Of a DNA stretch of 64,000 nt, positions 1 through 9,271 are shown one piece after another (the first letter of the stretch is position 1; each line of letters opens with the position of its first letter). The notes under the pieces were generated by a model that saw only the letters and a list, made by a program, of their open reading frames with translations, was not told the DNA's origin and searched no databases. The translations under genes were made by a program, and so were the position numbers. The stretch comes from Paraburkholderia sp. CNPSo 3274. GTDB lineage: Bacteria > Pseudomonadota > Gammaproteobacteria > Burkholderiales > Burkholderiaceae. The stretch covers positions 124,001 to 188,000 of the forward strand of contig NZ_JAMBPR010000006.1 in NCBI RefSeq assembly GCF_024206475.1. The letters are read 5' to 3'.

Positions 1-704
1 ATTCGGATTCGGTGCGTGACGAAAAGCTTCGCGTGCTGCGCGCGCTCAAGCCGATCAACCCGCTCGACATCGGCAAGGTCGCGGTGCGCGGGCAGTATCA
101 CGCGGGCGTGATCCGCGGCCAGGCGGTGCCGGGCTATGCGACCGAGCATGGCGTGAAGCCCGAGAGCCACACCGAAACCTTCGTCGCGCTCAAGGTGGAG
201 ATCGAGAACTGGCGCTGGGCGGGCGTGCCCTTCTTCCTGCGCACCGGCAAGCGCCTTGCCGACCGCGTGGCCGAGATCGTCGTGAACTTCCGCCCGGTGC
301 CGCATTCGGCGCTCGGCGCGCCGGCGCTGCGCCCCGGCGCGAACCGCCTCGTGATCCGCCTGCAGCCGAACGAGAACATCCGCCTCTACTGCCTCGCGAA
401 GCAGCCCGGCGAAGGCATGAATCTCGCGAGCGTGCATCTGGATCTCGCGTTCGACCAGTTCTTCCGCGAAGGCCAGATGGAGGCCTACCAGCGCCTGCTG
501 CTCGACGTGATCAACGGGCGCCTCGCGCTCTTCGTGCGCCGCGACGAGCAGGAAGCGGCGTGGACGTGGGTCGAGCCGATCCTCAACGAGTGGGCGGCAA
601 CGCCCCGCCCGCCCAAGCCGTACGCGGCCGGCACGTGGGGACCGGCGGCCGCGAGCGCGATGCTCGCGCAGCACGGCACCTGCTGGCTCGAAGAAGAGAA
701 CTGA
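1..704 (+). CDS. zwf: Glucose-6-phosphate 1-dehydrogenase, C-terminal part (5' end outside window)
   Basis: Zwf oxidises glucose 6-phosphate to 6-phosphogluconolactone with NAD(P)+ in the cytoplasm. The reading frame is open from base 3, so the N-terminal Rossmann domain and active-site histidine lie outside the window. What remains is about 230 residues of the C-terminal G6PD domain, including the family segments VEIENWRWAGVPFFLRTGKRL, LQPNENIRL and YQRLLLDVINGR. It ends in TGA at 702-704, about 90 bp before pgl, and probably forms one operon with pgl and glk-hexR. Identification is by recognised family motifs. The true start cannot be seen. Confidence 0.93.
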   Translation, partial: SDSVRDEKLRVLRALKPINPLDIGKVAVRGQYHAGVIRGQAVPGYATEHGVKPESHTETFVALKVEIENWRWAGVPFFLRTGKRLADRVAEIVVNFRPVPHSALGAPALRPGANRLVIRLQPNENIRLYCLAKQPGEGMNLASVHLDLAFDQFFREGQMEAYQRLLLDVINGRLALFVRRDEQEAAWTWVEPILNEWAATPRPPKPYAAGTWGPAAASAMLAQHGTCWLEEEN

Positions 705-797
705 TGAGTTTGCATGGCGGCGCGCACAGTGAGCGCGACGCCGGACCGGACAGATGAACTACCCTGTAGACCTACAAAAAAGCAGCTTGGAGGAGAA

Positions 798-1502
798 GTG
801 ATCGAGCTTCACGTATTCGACGACCCGCGCGTCCAATCCGACGCGTTGGCGCGAGCCGTGGGCGACGCGCTACATGCGTCGCTCGCCGCTCAGCAAGCGG
901 CGCCCGGTATTACCGCGCGCCGTGCAACGCTTGCCGTCTCCGGTGGCACGAGCCCGCGCCCCTTCCTCGAGGCCCTTTCGACGCACCGTTTCGACTGGGC
1001 GCACATCGACGTCACGCTCGTCGACGACCGCTGGGTGCCGGACACCGACTCCGCGAGCAACGCGCGCCTTGCGCGCGAGACGCTGCTCACGCACGCAGCG
1101 GCCAGCGCGCACTTCCTGCCGCTCGTCGACGTGGCACAAGATCTCGACGCGCATGTCGCCGCGCTCAACGCCGACCCGGCCCGCAAGCTGCCGAACGTCG
1201 CCGTGCTCGGCATGGGCGAGGACGGCCACACGGCCTCGATTTTCGCCGACGCCCCCGAATGGCACGAAGCCATCACTACGGCGCGCCCGTTCGTGGCCGT
1301 GCATCCGCAGGCCGCGCCGCACGCGCGCGTCTCGTGGTCGATGCAGGCGCTGCGCCAGATCGATCGGCTATTCCTGCTGATCGCGGGACAGCGCAAGCTC
1401 GAAGTGCTGCAACAGGCCGCCGCGGCCGAACAAAACAACGCCATCTCGAAGCTGGCGAACGACAAGGGAGTGAGACTCGATGTCTACTGGTGCGCCCAAT
1501 AA
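798..1502 (+). CDS. pgl: 6-phosphogluconolactonase
   Basis: Hydrolyses 6-phosphogluconolactone, the product of Zwf, to 6-phosphogluconate. The protein is 234 residues, normal for the DevB/Pgl family. It shows SGGTSPRPF near residue 48 and [12 protein letters not shown] near residues 138-149, both typical of this sugar-phosphate-binding fold. I chose the GTG at 798 because GGAGGA at 789-794 lies just upstream and the protein then begins MIELHVFDD; an ATG at 714 in the same frame has no comparable site. The 3' end overlaps the start of glk by 23 bases, which suggests translational coupling. Confidence 0.9.
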   Translation: MIELHVFDDPRVQSDALARAVGDALHASLAAQQAAPGITARRATLAVSGGTSPRPFLEALSTHRFDWAHIDVTLVDDRWVPDTDSASNARLARETLLTHAAASAHFLPLVDVAQDLDAHVAALNADPARKLPNVAVLGMGEDGHTASIFADAPEWHEAITTARPFVAVHPQAAPHARVSWSMQALRQIDRLFLLIAGQRKLEVLQQAAAAEQNNAISKLANDKGVRLDVYWCAQ

Positions 1503-3396
1503 AACCGCCCCTGGCGCAGGCCAGCACGCCGACGGTCCGAGGCTGCTCGCCGACATCGGCGGAACCAACGCGCGCTTCGCGCTGGAAACGGGCCCGGGCG
1601 AAATCGGCCAGGTGCGCGTGTATCCGTGCGCGCAGTATCCCGGCGTCGCGGAAGTGATCCAGCAATACCTGAAGGACAACAAGATCGGCCGTGTGAATCA
1701 CGCGGCCGTCGCCATTGCGAATCCGGTCGACGGCGACCAGGTGCGCATGACCAATCACGACTGGACCTTCTCGATCGAAGCGACGCGCCGCGCGCTCGGT
1801 TTCGACACGCTGCTGGTCGTCAACGATTTCACCGCGCTCGCCATGGCGCTGCCTGGCTTGACCGACTCGCAGCGCGTGCAGGTAGGCGGCGGCCAGCGCC
1901 GCCAGAACAGCGTGATCGGCCTGCTCGGGCCGGGCACGGGTCTCGGCGTCTCTGGCCTCATTCCCGCCGACGACCGCTGGATCGCGCTCGGCAGCGAAGG
2001 CGGCCACGCAAGCTTCTCGCCGCAGGACGAGCGCGAAGACATCGTGCTGCAGTTCGCGCGCAAGAAGTGGCCGCATGTATCGTTCGAGCGCGTGTGCGCG
2101 GGGCCCGGCCTCGAGCTCATCTACCGTGCGCTCGCCGCGCGCGACAAGAAGAAGCTGCCCGCCGATCTCGGCACGGCCGAAGTCGTGCAGCGCGCGCATG
2201 ACGGCGAGGCGCTCGCGATCGAGACCGTCGAATGCTTCTGCGGCATTCTCGGCAGCTTCGCGGGCAACATCGCGATGACGCTCGGTTCGCTCGGCGGCAT
2301 CTATATCGGCGGCGGCGTGGTGCCGCGCCTGGGCGACCTCTTCACGCGCTCGTCGTTCCGCCAGCGCTTCGAGGCGAAGGGCCGTTTCGACACCTATCTC
2401 TCGAACGTGCCCACCTACGTGATCACGGCGGAGTATCCGGCGTTCCTTGGCGTTTCGGCCATTCTCGCGGAGCAGCTGTCGAATCGTGCGGGCGGCGGAT
2501 CGTCGGCCGTGTTCGAACGCATTCGCCAGATGCGCGACGCGCTCACGCCCGCCGAGCGCCGCGTGGCCGACCTCGCGCTCAACCATCCGCGCTCGATCAT
2601 CAACGATCCGATCGTCGATATCGCGCGCAAGGCCGACGTGAGCCAGCCTACGGTCATCCGCTTCTGCCGCTCGCTCGGCTGCCAGGGCCTCTCGGACTTC
2701 AAGCTCAAGCTCGCCACGGGCCTCACCGGCACGATTCCGGTGAGCCACAGCCAGGTGCATCTGGGCGACACCGCCACCGACTTCGGCGCGAAGGTGCTCG
2801 ACAACACCGTCTCGGCCATCCTGCAACTGCGCGAGCACCTGAACTTCGAGCAAGTCGAGAATGCGATCACGCTGCTCAACGGCGCGCGCCGCATCGAGTT
2901 CTATGGCCTCGGCAACTCGCACATCGTCGCGCAGGACGCGCACTACAAGTTCTTCCGCTTCGGCATCCCGACCATCGCCTATGGCGACCTGTACATGCAG
3001 GCCGCTTCCGCCGCACTGCTCGGCAAGGGCGACGTGATCGTGGCCGTCTCGAAGTCGGGCCGCGCGCCGGAACTGCTGCGTGTGCTCGAAGTCGCCATGC
3101 AAGCGGGCGCGAAGGTGATCGCGATCACTTCGAGCAACACGCCGCTCGCCAAGCGCGCGACCGTGGCGCTCGAAACTGATCACATCGAGATGCGCGAATC
3201 GCAGCTTTCGATGATCTCGCGCATTCTGCATCTGCTGATGATCGACATCCTCGCGGTGGGTGTCGCGATTCGCCGTGCTTCGCCCGATGCGGACCTGGGC
3301 AACGCCGTCGAAAAGGCGCGCGAGCATGCCGACGACGACGCATCGGCCGTGCTCGACTGGCTGAGCCACGGCGCATCGCCCACTGCGCGCGACTGA
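1480..3396 (+). CDS. glk: Bifunctional glucokinase / HexR-type RpiR transcriptional regulator fusion
   Basis: A single 638-residue frame fuses two proteins. Residues about 20-340 are a ROK-like bacterial glucokinase: [11 protein letters not shown] at about 23-33 is the ATP phosphate-binding motif, [13 protein letters not shown] is the sugar-binding segment, and GPGTGLG and EGGHASF follow. From residue 344 ([22 protein letters not shown]) there is an RpiR-type helix-turn-helix, and from about 469 (IEFYGLGNS) a SIS sugar-phosphate-binding domain. In proteobacteria HexR is known to sense 2-keto-3-deoxy-6-phosphogluconate and repress zwf and Entner-Doudoroff genes. Here the sensor is welded to the kinase and lies in the operon it probably controls (inference). 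The fusion is a recognised Burkholderia-type arrangement. Confidence 0.92.
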   Translation: MSTGAPNKTAPGAGQHADGPRLLADIGGTNARFALETGPGEIGQVRVYPCAQYPGVAEVIQQYLKDNKIGRVNHAAVAIANPVDGDQVRMTNHDWTFSIEATRRALGFDTLLVVNDFTALAMALPGLTDSQRVQVGGGQRRQNSVIGLLGPGTGLGVSGLIPADDRWIALGSEGGHASFSPQDEREDIVLQFARKKWPHVSFERVCAGPGLELIYRALAARDKKKLPADLGTAEVVQRAHDGEALAIETVECFCGILGSFAGNIAMTLGSLGGIYIGGGVVPRLGDLFTRSSFRQRFEAKGRFDTYLSNVPTYVITAEYPAFLGVSAILAEQLSNRAGGGSSAVFERIRQMRDALTPAERRVADLALNHPRSIINDPIVDIARKADVSQPTVIRFCRSLGCQGLSDFKLKLATGLTGTIPVSHSQVHLGDTATDFGAKVLDNTVSAILQLREHLNFEQVENAITLLNGARRIEFYGLGNSHIVAQDAHYKFFRFGIPTIAYGDLYMQAASAALLGKGDVIVAVSKSGRAPELLRVLEVAMQAGAKVIAITSSNTPLAKRATVALETDHIEMRESQLSMISRILHLLMIDILAVGVAIRRASPDADLGNAVEKAREHADDDASAVLDWLSHGASPTARD

Positions 3397-3432
3397 AGTC
3401 TGCTCATTCGCCGGCTCATTCGAGCGGCGAAA

Positions 3433-3460
3433 AAAATGGGACGCCTCGGCGTCCCATTTT
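3433..3460. terminator. Bidirectional intrinsic terminator
   Basis: The inverted repeat AAAATGGGACGCC / GGCGTCCCATTTT with a 2-nt loop has A and T tracts on both sides. It sits between the convergent glk-hexR and MFS genes and can stop transcription from either side. Confidence 0.9.
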
Positions 3461-3488
3461 TATTTCGCGCGACGTACCAACGTACGGC

Positions 3489-4721
3489 TCACGGCGTTGC
3501 CGCTTGCGCCGCGCCTGGCGCCGGCGTGCCGTGCCACTTCACGACGAGCGCGCGCCCCACCCACGTCAGCAAGCCGCACACGCCGATCGTCACGCCCATG
3601 CCGAATGGCGAGATACCCGGGAACCAGCCGACCACGGCGCTCGCGAGCGCGCCAAGACCGAGCTGCGTCGCGCCGAATACCGCCGCCGCCGCGCCCGCGT
3701 TCTTCGGATAGCGGTACATGAGATCGGTCGCGCAGTTCGCGCCGAGCAGCCCGACCACGCTCACCACGAAGAAGAGGCCGAACACGATCGACCACAGGCC
3801 GCCCCAGCCCGTCACGCACATGAGCGCGACGAAGAGCGACGCGACGACGCTCACGCCCGAAGCGATCGACACCATGCGAAGGGTGCCGAGACGGCCGATG
3901 AAGCGCGTGTTGAGGAAGTTGCCTAGCATGATGCCGAACACGTTCGCGCCGAAGAAGAACCCGTAGTGCTGCGGCGAAACGTGGAAGTACTCGATATAGA
4001 CGAACGGCGTGGCCGAGATGTAGGTGAACATCGCGGCGAACGCCATGCCGCCGCAGAGCATGTGCCCCCAGACGAGCGGATCGCGCAGCAAGCGCCCATA
4101 AGCCGCGAACGAGCGCAGCACGGCCGCGCTTTCGCGCTTTTCCGGCGGCCAGGTCTCGGGTACGCGCAGGTAAGCCGCCACGGCGCACGCGAGGCCGAAC
4201 AGCGTGAGCACGACGAACACCAAGCGCCAGCCGCCGATCAGCAGCAACTGTCCGCCGATCAGCGGTGCGAGCAGCGGCCCGATCGCCGTGACGATCGCGA
4301 CCATCGAGAGGACTTTGGCGGCATCGGAAGGCTCGTGGGCGTCGCGCGCGATGGCCCGCGAGAGCACCGAGGCAGCGCCCGCGCCGAGCGCCTGCAGAAA
4401 GCGCACGATCACGAGTTCGCCCACCGAAAACGAGAGCCAGCAGGCAATGCTCGCCAGCGTAAAGAGCGCGATGCCGCCGAGCAGCACGGGGCGGCGGCCA
4501 TACGCGTCGGAAACCGGGCCGTAGAGCAGCATGCCGATCGAAAAGCCGGCCATGAAGCTCGTGAGCGTCGAGGCCGCAGCGGCGGCGCTCACGCCGAACG
4601 ACTGCGCGATGGCGGGCAGGCTCGGCAGATACATGTCGGTGGCAAGCGGGCCACAGGCGGCGAGTGCGCCCAGCAACAGGATCAGCCGGCCATCGGGTCG
4701 GCGGCGCGGGGAATGGGACAT
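3489..4721 (-). CDS. Bcr/CflA-family multidrug efflux MFS transporter
   Basis: A 410-residue inner-membrane protein with about 12 hydrophobic segments, the normal size for the drug:H+ antiporter-1 family. DMYLPSLPAIAQ in the first helix (residues 29-40) is the hallmark of the Bcr/CflA subfamily, and GPVSDAYGRRPVL (68-80) is MFS motif A between helices 2 and 3. Members export bicyclomycin, chloramphenicol, sulfonamides or dipeptides; the substrate here cannot be read from sequence. It stands alone, converging on glk-hexR. No convincing ribosome binding site precedes the ATG at 4721, so the start could be slightly internal. Confidence 0.85.
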   Translation of the reverse strand: MSHSPRRRPDGRLILLLGALAACGPLATDMYLPSLPAIAQSFGVSAAAAASTLTSFMAGFSIGMLLYGPVSDAYGRRPVLLGGIALFTLASIACWLSFSVGELVIVRFLQALGAGAASVLSRAIARDAHEPSDAAKVLSMVAIVTAIGPLLAPLIGGQLLLIGGWRLVFVVLTLFGLACAVAAYLRVPETWPPEKRESAAVLRSFAAYGRLLRDPLVWGHMLCGGMAFAAMFTYISATPFVYIEYFHVSPQHYGFFFGANVFGIMLGNFLNTRFIGRLGTLRMVSIASGVSVVASLFVALMCVTGWGGLWSIVFGLFFVVSVVGLLGANCATDLMYRYPKNAGAAAAVFGATQLGLGALASAVVGWFPGISPFGMGVTIGVCGLLTWVGRALVVKWHGTPAPGAAQAATP

Positions 4722-4932
4722 GGTGTGTGTGGCGGCGAAGCTCGCGCGGTCTCGAAGTCATGGGCCGATTCATCCGTCGCTGCAGGAGCGGACAAACGCG
4801 GACAAAAACAGCAACGCGGTGCCGCCGAATTGTACCTGACGCCCTTTGCCCGCCATCCGCCGCCCCACATGCGGCATCGTCGCGGCTTTGCGCTAAGCTG
4901 CCCGCTTTCGCTCAACTTGCCACGTTGCCGAC

Positions 4933-5472
4933 ATGACCGCCTTCCTGCTCATCTGGAGCCCCAAGAAGTGGCCATGGCCTGAACTGCCCGACTTCGCGCG
5001 CCGTGTGCGCGCCGGGGAAGCCGTCGCCGACACCTGGGGATGCGGCTTCGCGCGCGGCATCCTGCCGGGAGACCGGGTGTTCCTGCACCGCGTGGCCGCC
5101 GAGCCGCGCGGCCTGTTCGGTTCCGGCTACGTCACGCGCGCGCCCTATGAGGTGCCGGACGCCGCGTACAAACGCGACTACCGGCTGTGTATCGACTTCG
5201 TCTACGACTGGCTCGTCGACGCGGGCGAGGAAGTGGTCATCGCGCGCGACGATTTGCGCGTGCATCCGTCTTCGATCCAGACCTGGGACGCACAGAGTTC
5301 GGGCACCGTCATCAAGCCGGCTGCCGAAGGCGCACTGGAAAAACGCTGGGCGGAGCTGACCGGGCGGCGGCCCATGCCGGCGTCGGCCGTCGCGGCCATG
5401 CACGCATTGCACGACGACCTGCGCGACACGGCGCCGCACCTCGCGCCGCCCGCCCGCAAACACAGGCAGTAG
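4933..5472 (+). CDS. PUA/EVE-like domain protein of unknown role
   Basis: A 179-residue soluble protein beginning [18 protein letters not shown], followed by [19 protein letters not shown] and GLFGSGYV. This pattern (aromatic N-terminal strand, W.CG, GDRVFL and a G.G strand) resembles EVE/PUA-like folds that bind modified bases in RNA or DNA. The family call is by motif resemblance only. A second half (residues about 95-179) is less recognisable and ends in a basic PARKHRQ tail. It lies divergently from the MFS gene and 197 bp before hemL, so no operon partner suggests a job. Confidence 0.55.
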   Translation: MTAFLLIWSPKKWPWPELPDFARRVRAGEAVADTWGCGFARGILPGDRVFLHRVAAEPRGLFGSGYVTRAPYEVPDAAYKRDYRLCIDFVYDWLVDAGEEVVIARDDLRVHPSSIQTWDAQSSGTVIKPAAEGALEKRWAELTGRRPMPASAVAAMHALHDDLRDTAPHLAPPARKHRQ

Positions 5473-5669
5473 CTGGCAGCAAACGCGCTGAATCCGCCCG
5501 CGTGGGGAACGCCCAGGCCCACCCGGGGCTCCGGCCCGATCCGCGCGACTCCGGTACAATTTCGAGAGAACAGCCCCGTCGCCCGCGCCCTTGCGGCGCC
5601 GCATGGGTCCGTCCGCCGGCCCCTTTCGTCAGCGCCGCGCGCCACACCACTTTCGCAGGTCCAGCACTC

Positions 5670-6995
5670 ATGTCCAACACCCAGTCCAGCACGCAGAACC
5701 GCAACGAAGCCCTCTTCGAACGCGCCCAGCGCACCATCCCGGGCGGCGTGAATTCGCCCGTGCGCGCGTTCCGCTCGGTCGGCGGCACGCCGCGCTTCAT
5801 CGAGCGCGCGCAGGGGCCGTACTTCTGGGACGCCGAAGGCAAGCGCTATATCGACTACATCGGCTCGTGGGGCCCGATGATCGTCGGCCACGTGCATCCG
5901 GAAGTGCTCGAAGCCGTGCAGCGCGTGCTCGCGAATGGCTTCTCGTTTGGCGCGCCCACCGAGGCCGAGATCGAGATCGCCGAGGAAATCTGCAAGATCG
6001 TCCCGTCGATGGAGCAAGTGCGCATGGTGTCGAGCGGCACGGAGGCGACCATGAGCGCGCTGCGTCTCGCGCGCGGCTTCACGAAGCGCGACCGCATCGT
6101 GAAGTTCGAAGGCTGCTACCACGGCCACGCCGACAGCCTGCTCGTGAAGGCCGGCTCGGGCCTGCTCACGTTCGGCAACCCGACGTCGGCGGGCGTGCCG
6201 GCAGATGTCGCGAAGCACACCACCGTGCTCGAATACAACAACGTCGCGGCGCTCGAAGAAGCGTTCAAGGCGTTCGGCGACGAGATCGCCGCCGTGATCG
6301 TCGAACCGGTTGCGGGCAACATGAACCTCGTAAAGGCCACGCCCGAGTTCATCGGCGCATTGCGCCGCCTCACGGCGAAGCACGGCAGCGTGCTGATTTT
6401 CGACGAAGTGATGTGCGGTTTCCGCGTCGGCCTGCGCGGCGCGCAGGCGCTCTACGGCGTCGAGGCGGACATGGTGTGCCTCGGCAAGGTGATCGGCGGC
6501 GGCATGCCGGCGGCGGCATTCGGCGGCCGCCGCGAGATCATGGATCACCTCGCGCCCAACGGCACGGTGTACCAGGCAGGTACGCTCTCGGGCAACCCGA
6601 TTGCGGTCGCGGCGGGCCTGAAGACGCTGCAGCTCATTCAGGCGCCCGGCTTCTACGAGCAGCTCACCGCGAAGACCGAACGTCTCGCGAAGGGGCTTTC
6701 GGCAGCGGCACGCGAAACGAAGGTGCCGTTCGTTGCGGATTCGGTGGGCGGCATGTTCGGCCTCTATTTCGCGGACAAGGTGCCGGGCAGCTTCGCCGAG
6801 GTCACGAAGAGCGACATCGCGCGCTTCAACCGCTTCTTCCACCGCATGCTGGACGCGGGCGTCTACTTCGCGCCTTCGGCCTACGAGGCAGGTTTCGTGT
6901 CGAGCGCCCACGACGACGCGATCCTCGACGAGACGATCGCAGCGGCGCGTAGCGCGTTCGCAGCGCAAGCCGCGGCTGAAAACGTGACGCAATAA
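5670..6995 (+). CDS. hemL: Glutamate-1-semialdehyde 2,1-aminomutase
   Basis: Converts glutamate-1-semialdehyde to 5-aminolevulinate with pyridoxal phosphate, the second step of the C5 route to haem. The protein is 441 residues, near the usual 425-430. [10 protein letters not shown] and [15 protein letters not shown] are family segments, and the PLP lysine is K273 in [17 protein letters not shown] chose the ATG at 5670 because the protein then begins [20 protein letters not shown], as in the family; in-frame codons further upstream give only low-complexity sequence. A TACAAT box at 5555-5560 may be its -10 element. It is followed by ribD after 79 bp. Confidence 0.95.
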   Translation: MSNTQSSTQNRNEALFERAQRTIPGGVNSPVRAFRSVGGTPRFIERAQGPYFWDAEGKRYIDYIGSWGPMIVGHVHPEVLEAVQRVLANGFSFGAPTEAEIEIAEEICKIVPSMEQVRMVSSGTEATMSALRLARGFTKRDRIVKFEGCYHGHADSLLVKAGSGLLTFGNPTSAGVPADVAKHTTVLEYNNVAALEEAFKAFGDEIAAVIVEPVAGNMNLVKATPEFIGALRRLTAKHGSVLIFDEVMCGFRVGLRGAQALYGVEADMVCLGKVIGGGMPAAAFGGRREIMDHLAPNGTVYQAGTLSGNPIAVAAGLKTLQLIQAPGFYEQLTAKTERLAKGLSAAARETKVPFVADSVGGMFGLYFADKVPGSFAEVTKSDIARFNRFFHRMLDAGVYFAPSAYEAGFVSSAHDDAILDETIAAARSAFAAQAAAENVTQ

Positions 6996-7074
6996 GGCAG
7001 CACACCATCGACAGCCGGCGCGGCGCGCGCCTCGCCGGCCTCCACCTGACCGCCGCCCGAGAGAAAACCCGACG

Positions 7075-8193
7075 ATGTTTTCGCAATCCGATTTCGTCCA
7101 CATGGAGCGCGCGCTCGCGCTTGCGTACCGCGGCCTGTACACGACCGACCCGAACCCGCGCGTCGGCTGCGTGCTGGTGAAGGACGGCGTCGTGATCGGC
7201 GAGGGCTTCACGCAGCCGGCCGGCCAGGATCACGCCGAAATCCAGGCGATGAAGGACGCCCGCGCGCGCGGGCACGACCTGCGCGGCGCGACAGCGTATG
7301 TGACGCTCGAGCCGTGCAGCCACTTCGGGCGCACGCCGCCCTGCGCGAACGCGCTGATCGAAGCGAAGGTCGCGCGCGTGATTGCGGCAATGGAAGACCC
7401 GAACCCGCTCGTGTCGGGGCGCGGGCTTTCGATCCTGCGCGACGCGGGTATCGACGTGCGTTGCGGGCTGCTGGCCAACGAGGCGCGCGAGCTGAACATC
7501 GGCTTCGTTTCGCGCATGACGCGCAAGCGTCCGTGGGTGCGCATGAAGGTGGCCGCATCGCTCGACGGCCGCACGGGCCTGCCCTCGGGCGAAAGCCAAT
7601 GGATCACGGGCGAAGCCGCGCGCGCCGACGGCCACGCCTGGCGTGCGCGCGCCTCGGCCATCCTCACGGGTGTCGGCACGGTGAAGGAAGACGACCCGCG
7701 CATGACCGTGCGCGCCGTCGACACCCCGCGCCAGCCCAAACGCGTGCTGATCGACAGCCGGCTCGACGCCTCGCCGCTCGCGCAGATTTTCGTGGGCGCG
7801 CCCACGCTCGTGTTCTGCGCGGCGCTCGACGCGAGCAACGAAGAACGCGCCGAAGCGCTGCGCGTGCGCGGCGCCGAAATCGTCGCGCTTGGCAACGACC
7901 ACGGCAAGGTCGATCTGCCGGCCATGCTCACGGAGCTCGCGGCGCGCGGCGTGAACGAGCTGCACGTGGAAGCCGGCTACAAGCTCAACGGTTCGCTCCT
8001 GCGCGAAGGCTGCGTGGACGAACTGCTCGTGTACGTGGCGCCGTCGCTGCTCGGCACGAACTCGCTCGGCATGATCGACATCGCTGCGCCCGCGACGCTC
8101 GACGAGCGCACGCGCCTCGCATTTCATTCCGTCGATCGTCTCGGCAACGACCTGCGCATTCTTGCGCGCGTCGTCACGACGCAAGACGCCTGA
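7075..8193 (+). CDS. ribD: Bifunctional riboflavin biosynthesis deaminase/reductase
   Basis: RibD deaminates the pyrimidine ring of the GTP cyclohydrolase II product and then reduces its ribosyl side chain. The 372-residue protein has both expected domains. The N-terminal zinc deaminase shows HAE at residues 53-55 and PCSHFGRTPPC from about residue 80, which supply the zinc ligands and the catalytic glutamate. The C-terminal NADPH-dependent reductase starts near residue 150 with KVAASLDGRTG and includes the ILTGVGTVKEDDP segment. It lies 79 bp after hemL and 35 bp before ribE, probably cotranscribed with ribE. Confidence 0.95.
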   Translation: MFSQSDFVHMERALALAYRGLYTTDPNPRVGCVLVKDGVVIGEGFTQPAGQDHAEIQAMKDARARGHDLRGATAYVTLEPCSHFGRTPPCANALIEAKVARVIAAMEDPNPLVSGRGLSILRDAGIDVRCGLLANEARELNIGFVSRMTRKRPWVRMKVAASLDGRTGLPSGESQWITGEAARADGHAWRARASAILTGVGTVKEDDPRMTVRAVDTPRQPKRVLIDSRLDASPLAQIFVGAPTLVFCAALDASNEERAEALRVRGAEIVALGNDHGKVDLPAMLTELAARGVNELHVEAGYKLNGSLLREGCVDELLVYVAPSLLGTNSLGMIDIAAPATLDERTRLAFHSVDRLGNDLRILARVVTTQDA

Positions 8194-8228
8194 CCCTCAC
8201 TGATGCACTGAACACAAGGAACAGCACG

Positions 8229-8867
8229 ATGTTTACCGGAATCGTCGCGGCAGTGGGCCGCATCGAATCGATCAAACCGCTCGGCACGGGTGCCGACGCA
8301 GGCGTGCGCCTGGCCGTCAACGCAGGCAGCCTGGGCCTCGACGACGTGCAACTCGGCGACAGCATCGCGATCCAGGGCGCGTGCATGACCGTCATCGAGA
8401 AGTCGGCAACGGGGTTCGACGTCGATGTGTCGCGCGAAAGCCTGAACCGCACGGTGGGCCTCGCGGCGACGGGCGAAGTGAACCTCGAAAAGGCGCTACG
8501 CGCCAACGACCGCCTGGGCGGCCACATCGTCTCGGGTCACGTGGACGGCCTCGGCACCGTCGCGCGCTTCGCGCCCGTGGGCGAGTCGCACGAGCTGCGC
8601 ATTCTCGCGCCGGCGGAAATCGGCCGCTATCTCGCCTACAAGGGCTCGATCACCGTGAACGGCGTGAGCCTCACGGTCAACTCGGTCGACGATCGCGCCG
8701 ACGGCTGCGAATTCTCGATCAACCTGATTCCCCACACCGTGGAAGTCACCACGCTCAAGCATCTTCAGGCTGGCACGAAGGTGAATCTCGAGATCGATCT
8801 GATTGCGCGCTATGTCGAGCGGATGCTCTCGGCCGAGAAGGCTGCGAATTCGGCTGCGCAAGACTAA
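8229..8867 (+). CDS. ribE: Riboflavin synthase, alpha subunit
   Basis: Dismutates two molecules of 6,7-dimethyl-8-ribityllumazine into riboflavin and the pyrimidine that RibH reuses. The 212-residue protein starts with the invariant MFTGIV and shows the two tandem lumazine-binding barrels of the family: residues about 1-95, and about 96-200 starting at LGGHIVSGHVDGLG. GSITVNGVSLTVN is the conserved segment of the second barrel. An AAGGAA ribosome binding site precedes the ATG at 8229. The gene is also called ribC in some species. Confidence 0.95.
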   Translation: MFTGIVAAVGRIESIKPLGTGADAGVRLAVNAGSLGLDDVQLGDSIAIQGACMTVIEKSATGFDVDVSRESLNRTVGLAATGEVNLEKALRANDRLGGHIVSGHVDGLGTVARFAPVGESHELRILAPAEIGRYLAYKGSITVNGVSLTVNSVDDRADGCEFSINLIPHTVEVTTLKHLQAGTKVNLEIDLIARYVERMLSAEKAANSAAQD

Positions 8868-8927
8868 AAGCTGCCGAGCCGGCGCAATGCATGCCCCGGA
8901 CGCGCGCAAGCACGCGCGCCGGGGCGC

Positions 8928-8936
8928 TGATAGAAT
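8928..8936 (+). promoter_or_regulatory. Extended -10 promoter element
   Basis: TGATAGAAT matches an extended -10 box (TGn followed by TAGAAT). No good -35 is seen. It would start a transcript near 8943 that runs through the small ORF at 9009 towards the ABC exporter. Confidence 0.45.
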
Positions 8937-9008
8937 CTAGCCTTTCCCTACGCACTCGCCGCACGGCGTGCCGCGTTCCCATCACCCGAATCGAACCAGG
9001 AGGCACAG

Positions 9009-9107
9009 TTGGCAACGATTGAAACGAGCGCCGCCATGCCGATGGTCCGGGTGATGTTGCAAGTTGCGTCTCGTCACGCAACCGTCCCGCTTCCAGCGCA
9101 GCCATAG
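9009..9107 (+). CDS. Candidate 32-residue small ORF / leader peptide
   Basis: A TTG codon at 9009 follows a perfect AGGAGG (8998-9003) with a 5-nt gap, and the frame stays open for 32 codons to TAG at 9105-9107. The peptide begins MATIETSAAMPMVRVML. An extended -10 box lies about 75 bp upstream. Inside the ORF, GTTGCGT (9063-9069) and ACGCAAC (9076-9082) form a perfect 7-bp hairpin with a 6-nt loop. The ribosome binding site is the main evidence; I recognise no family. It could be a regulatory leader for the downstream exporter (inference) or simply chance. Confidence 0.4.
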   Translation: MATIETSAAMPMVRVMLQVASRHATVPLPAQP

Positions 9108-9271
9108 CGCGTCCCGCGCGGCATGTTTTCAAACGCCGCGCCGTATTCAGCGAATTCGAGGTCAGGCCGTCCGGCAATCGATGCCCGGGCGTGCGAATCC
9201 CGTTTTCCGTCTTAACGCTTCATGCTTCCTTCAGGAGAGTCTTCGGGCGTCAGGTCCGGAGCATGCTGTCC

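Noticed and set aside
1276..3369. Long open frame of 697 codons on the minus strand opposite glk-hexR
   Set aside because: It is the antisense shadow of a real GC-rich gene: very rich in Arg, Ala and His, with no motif and no ribosome binding site.
9014..9107. Reading the ORF at 9009 as a truncated remnant of a larger gene
   Set aside because: The sequence after its stop shows no continuation of any recognisable protein in another frame, so a frameshifted gene is not supported.
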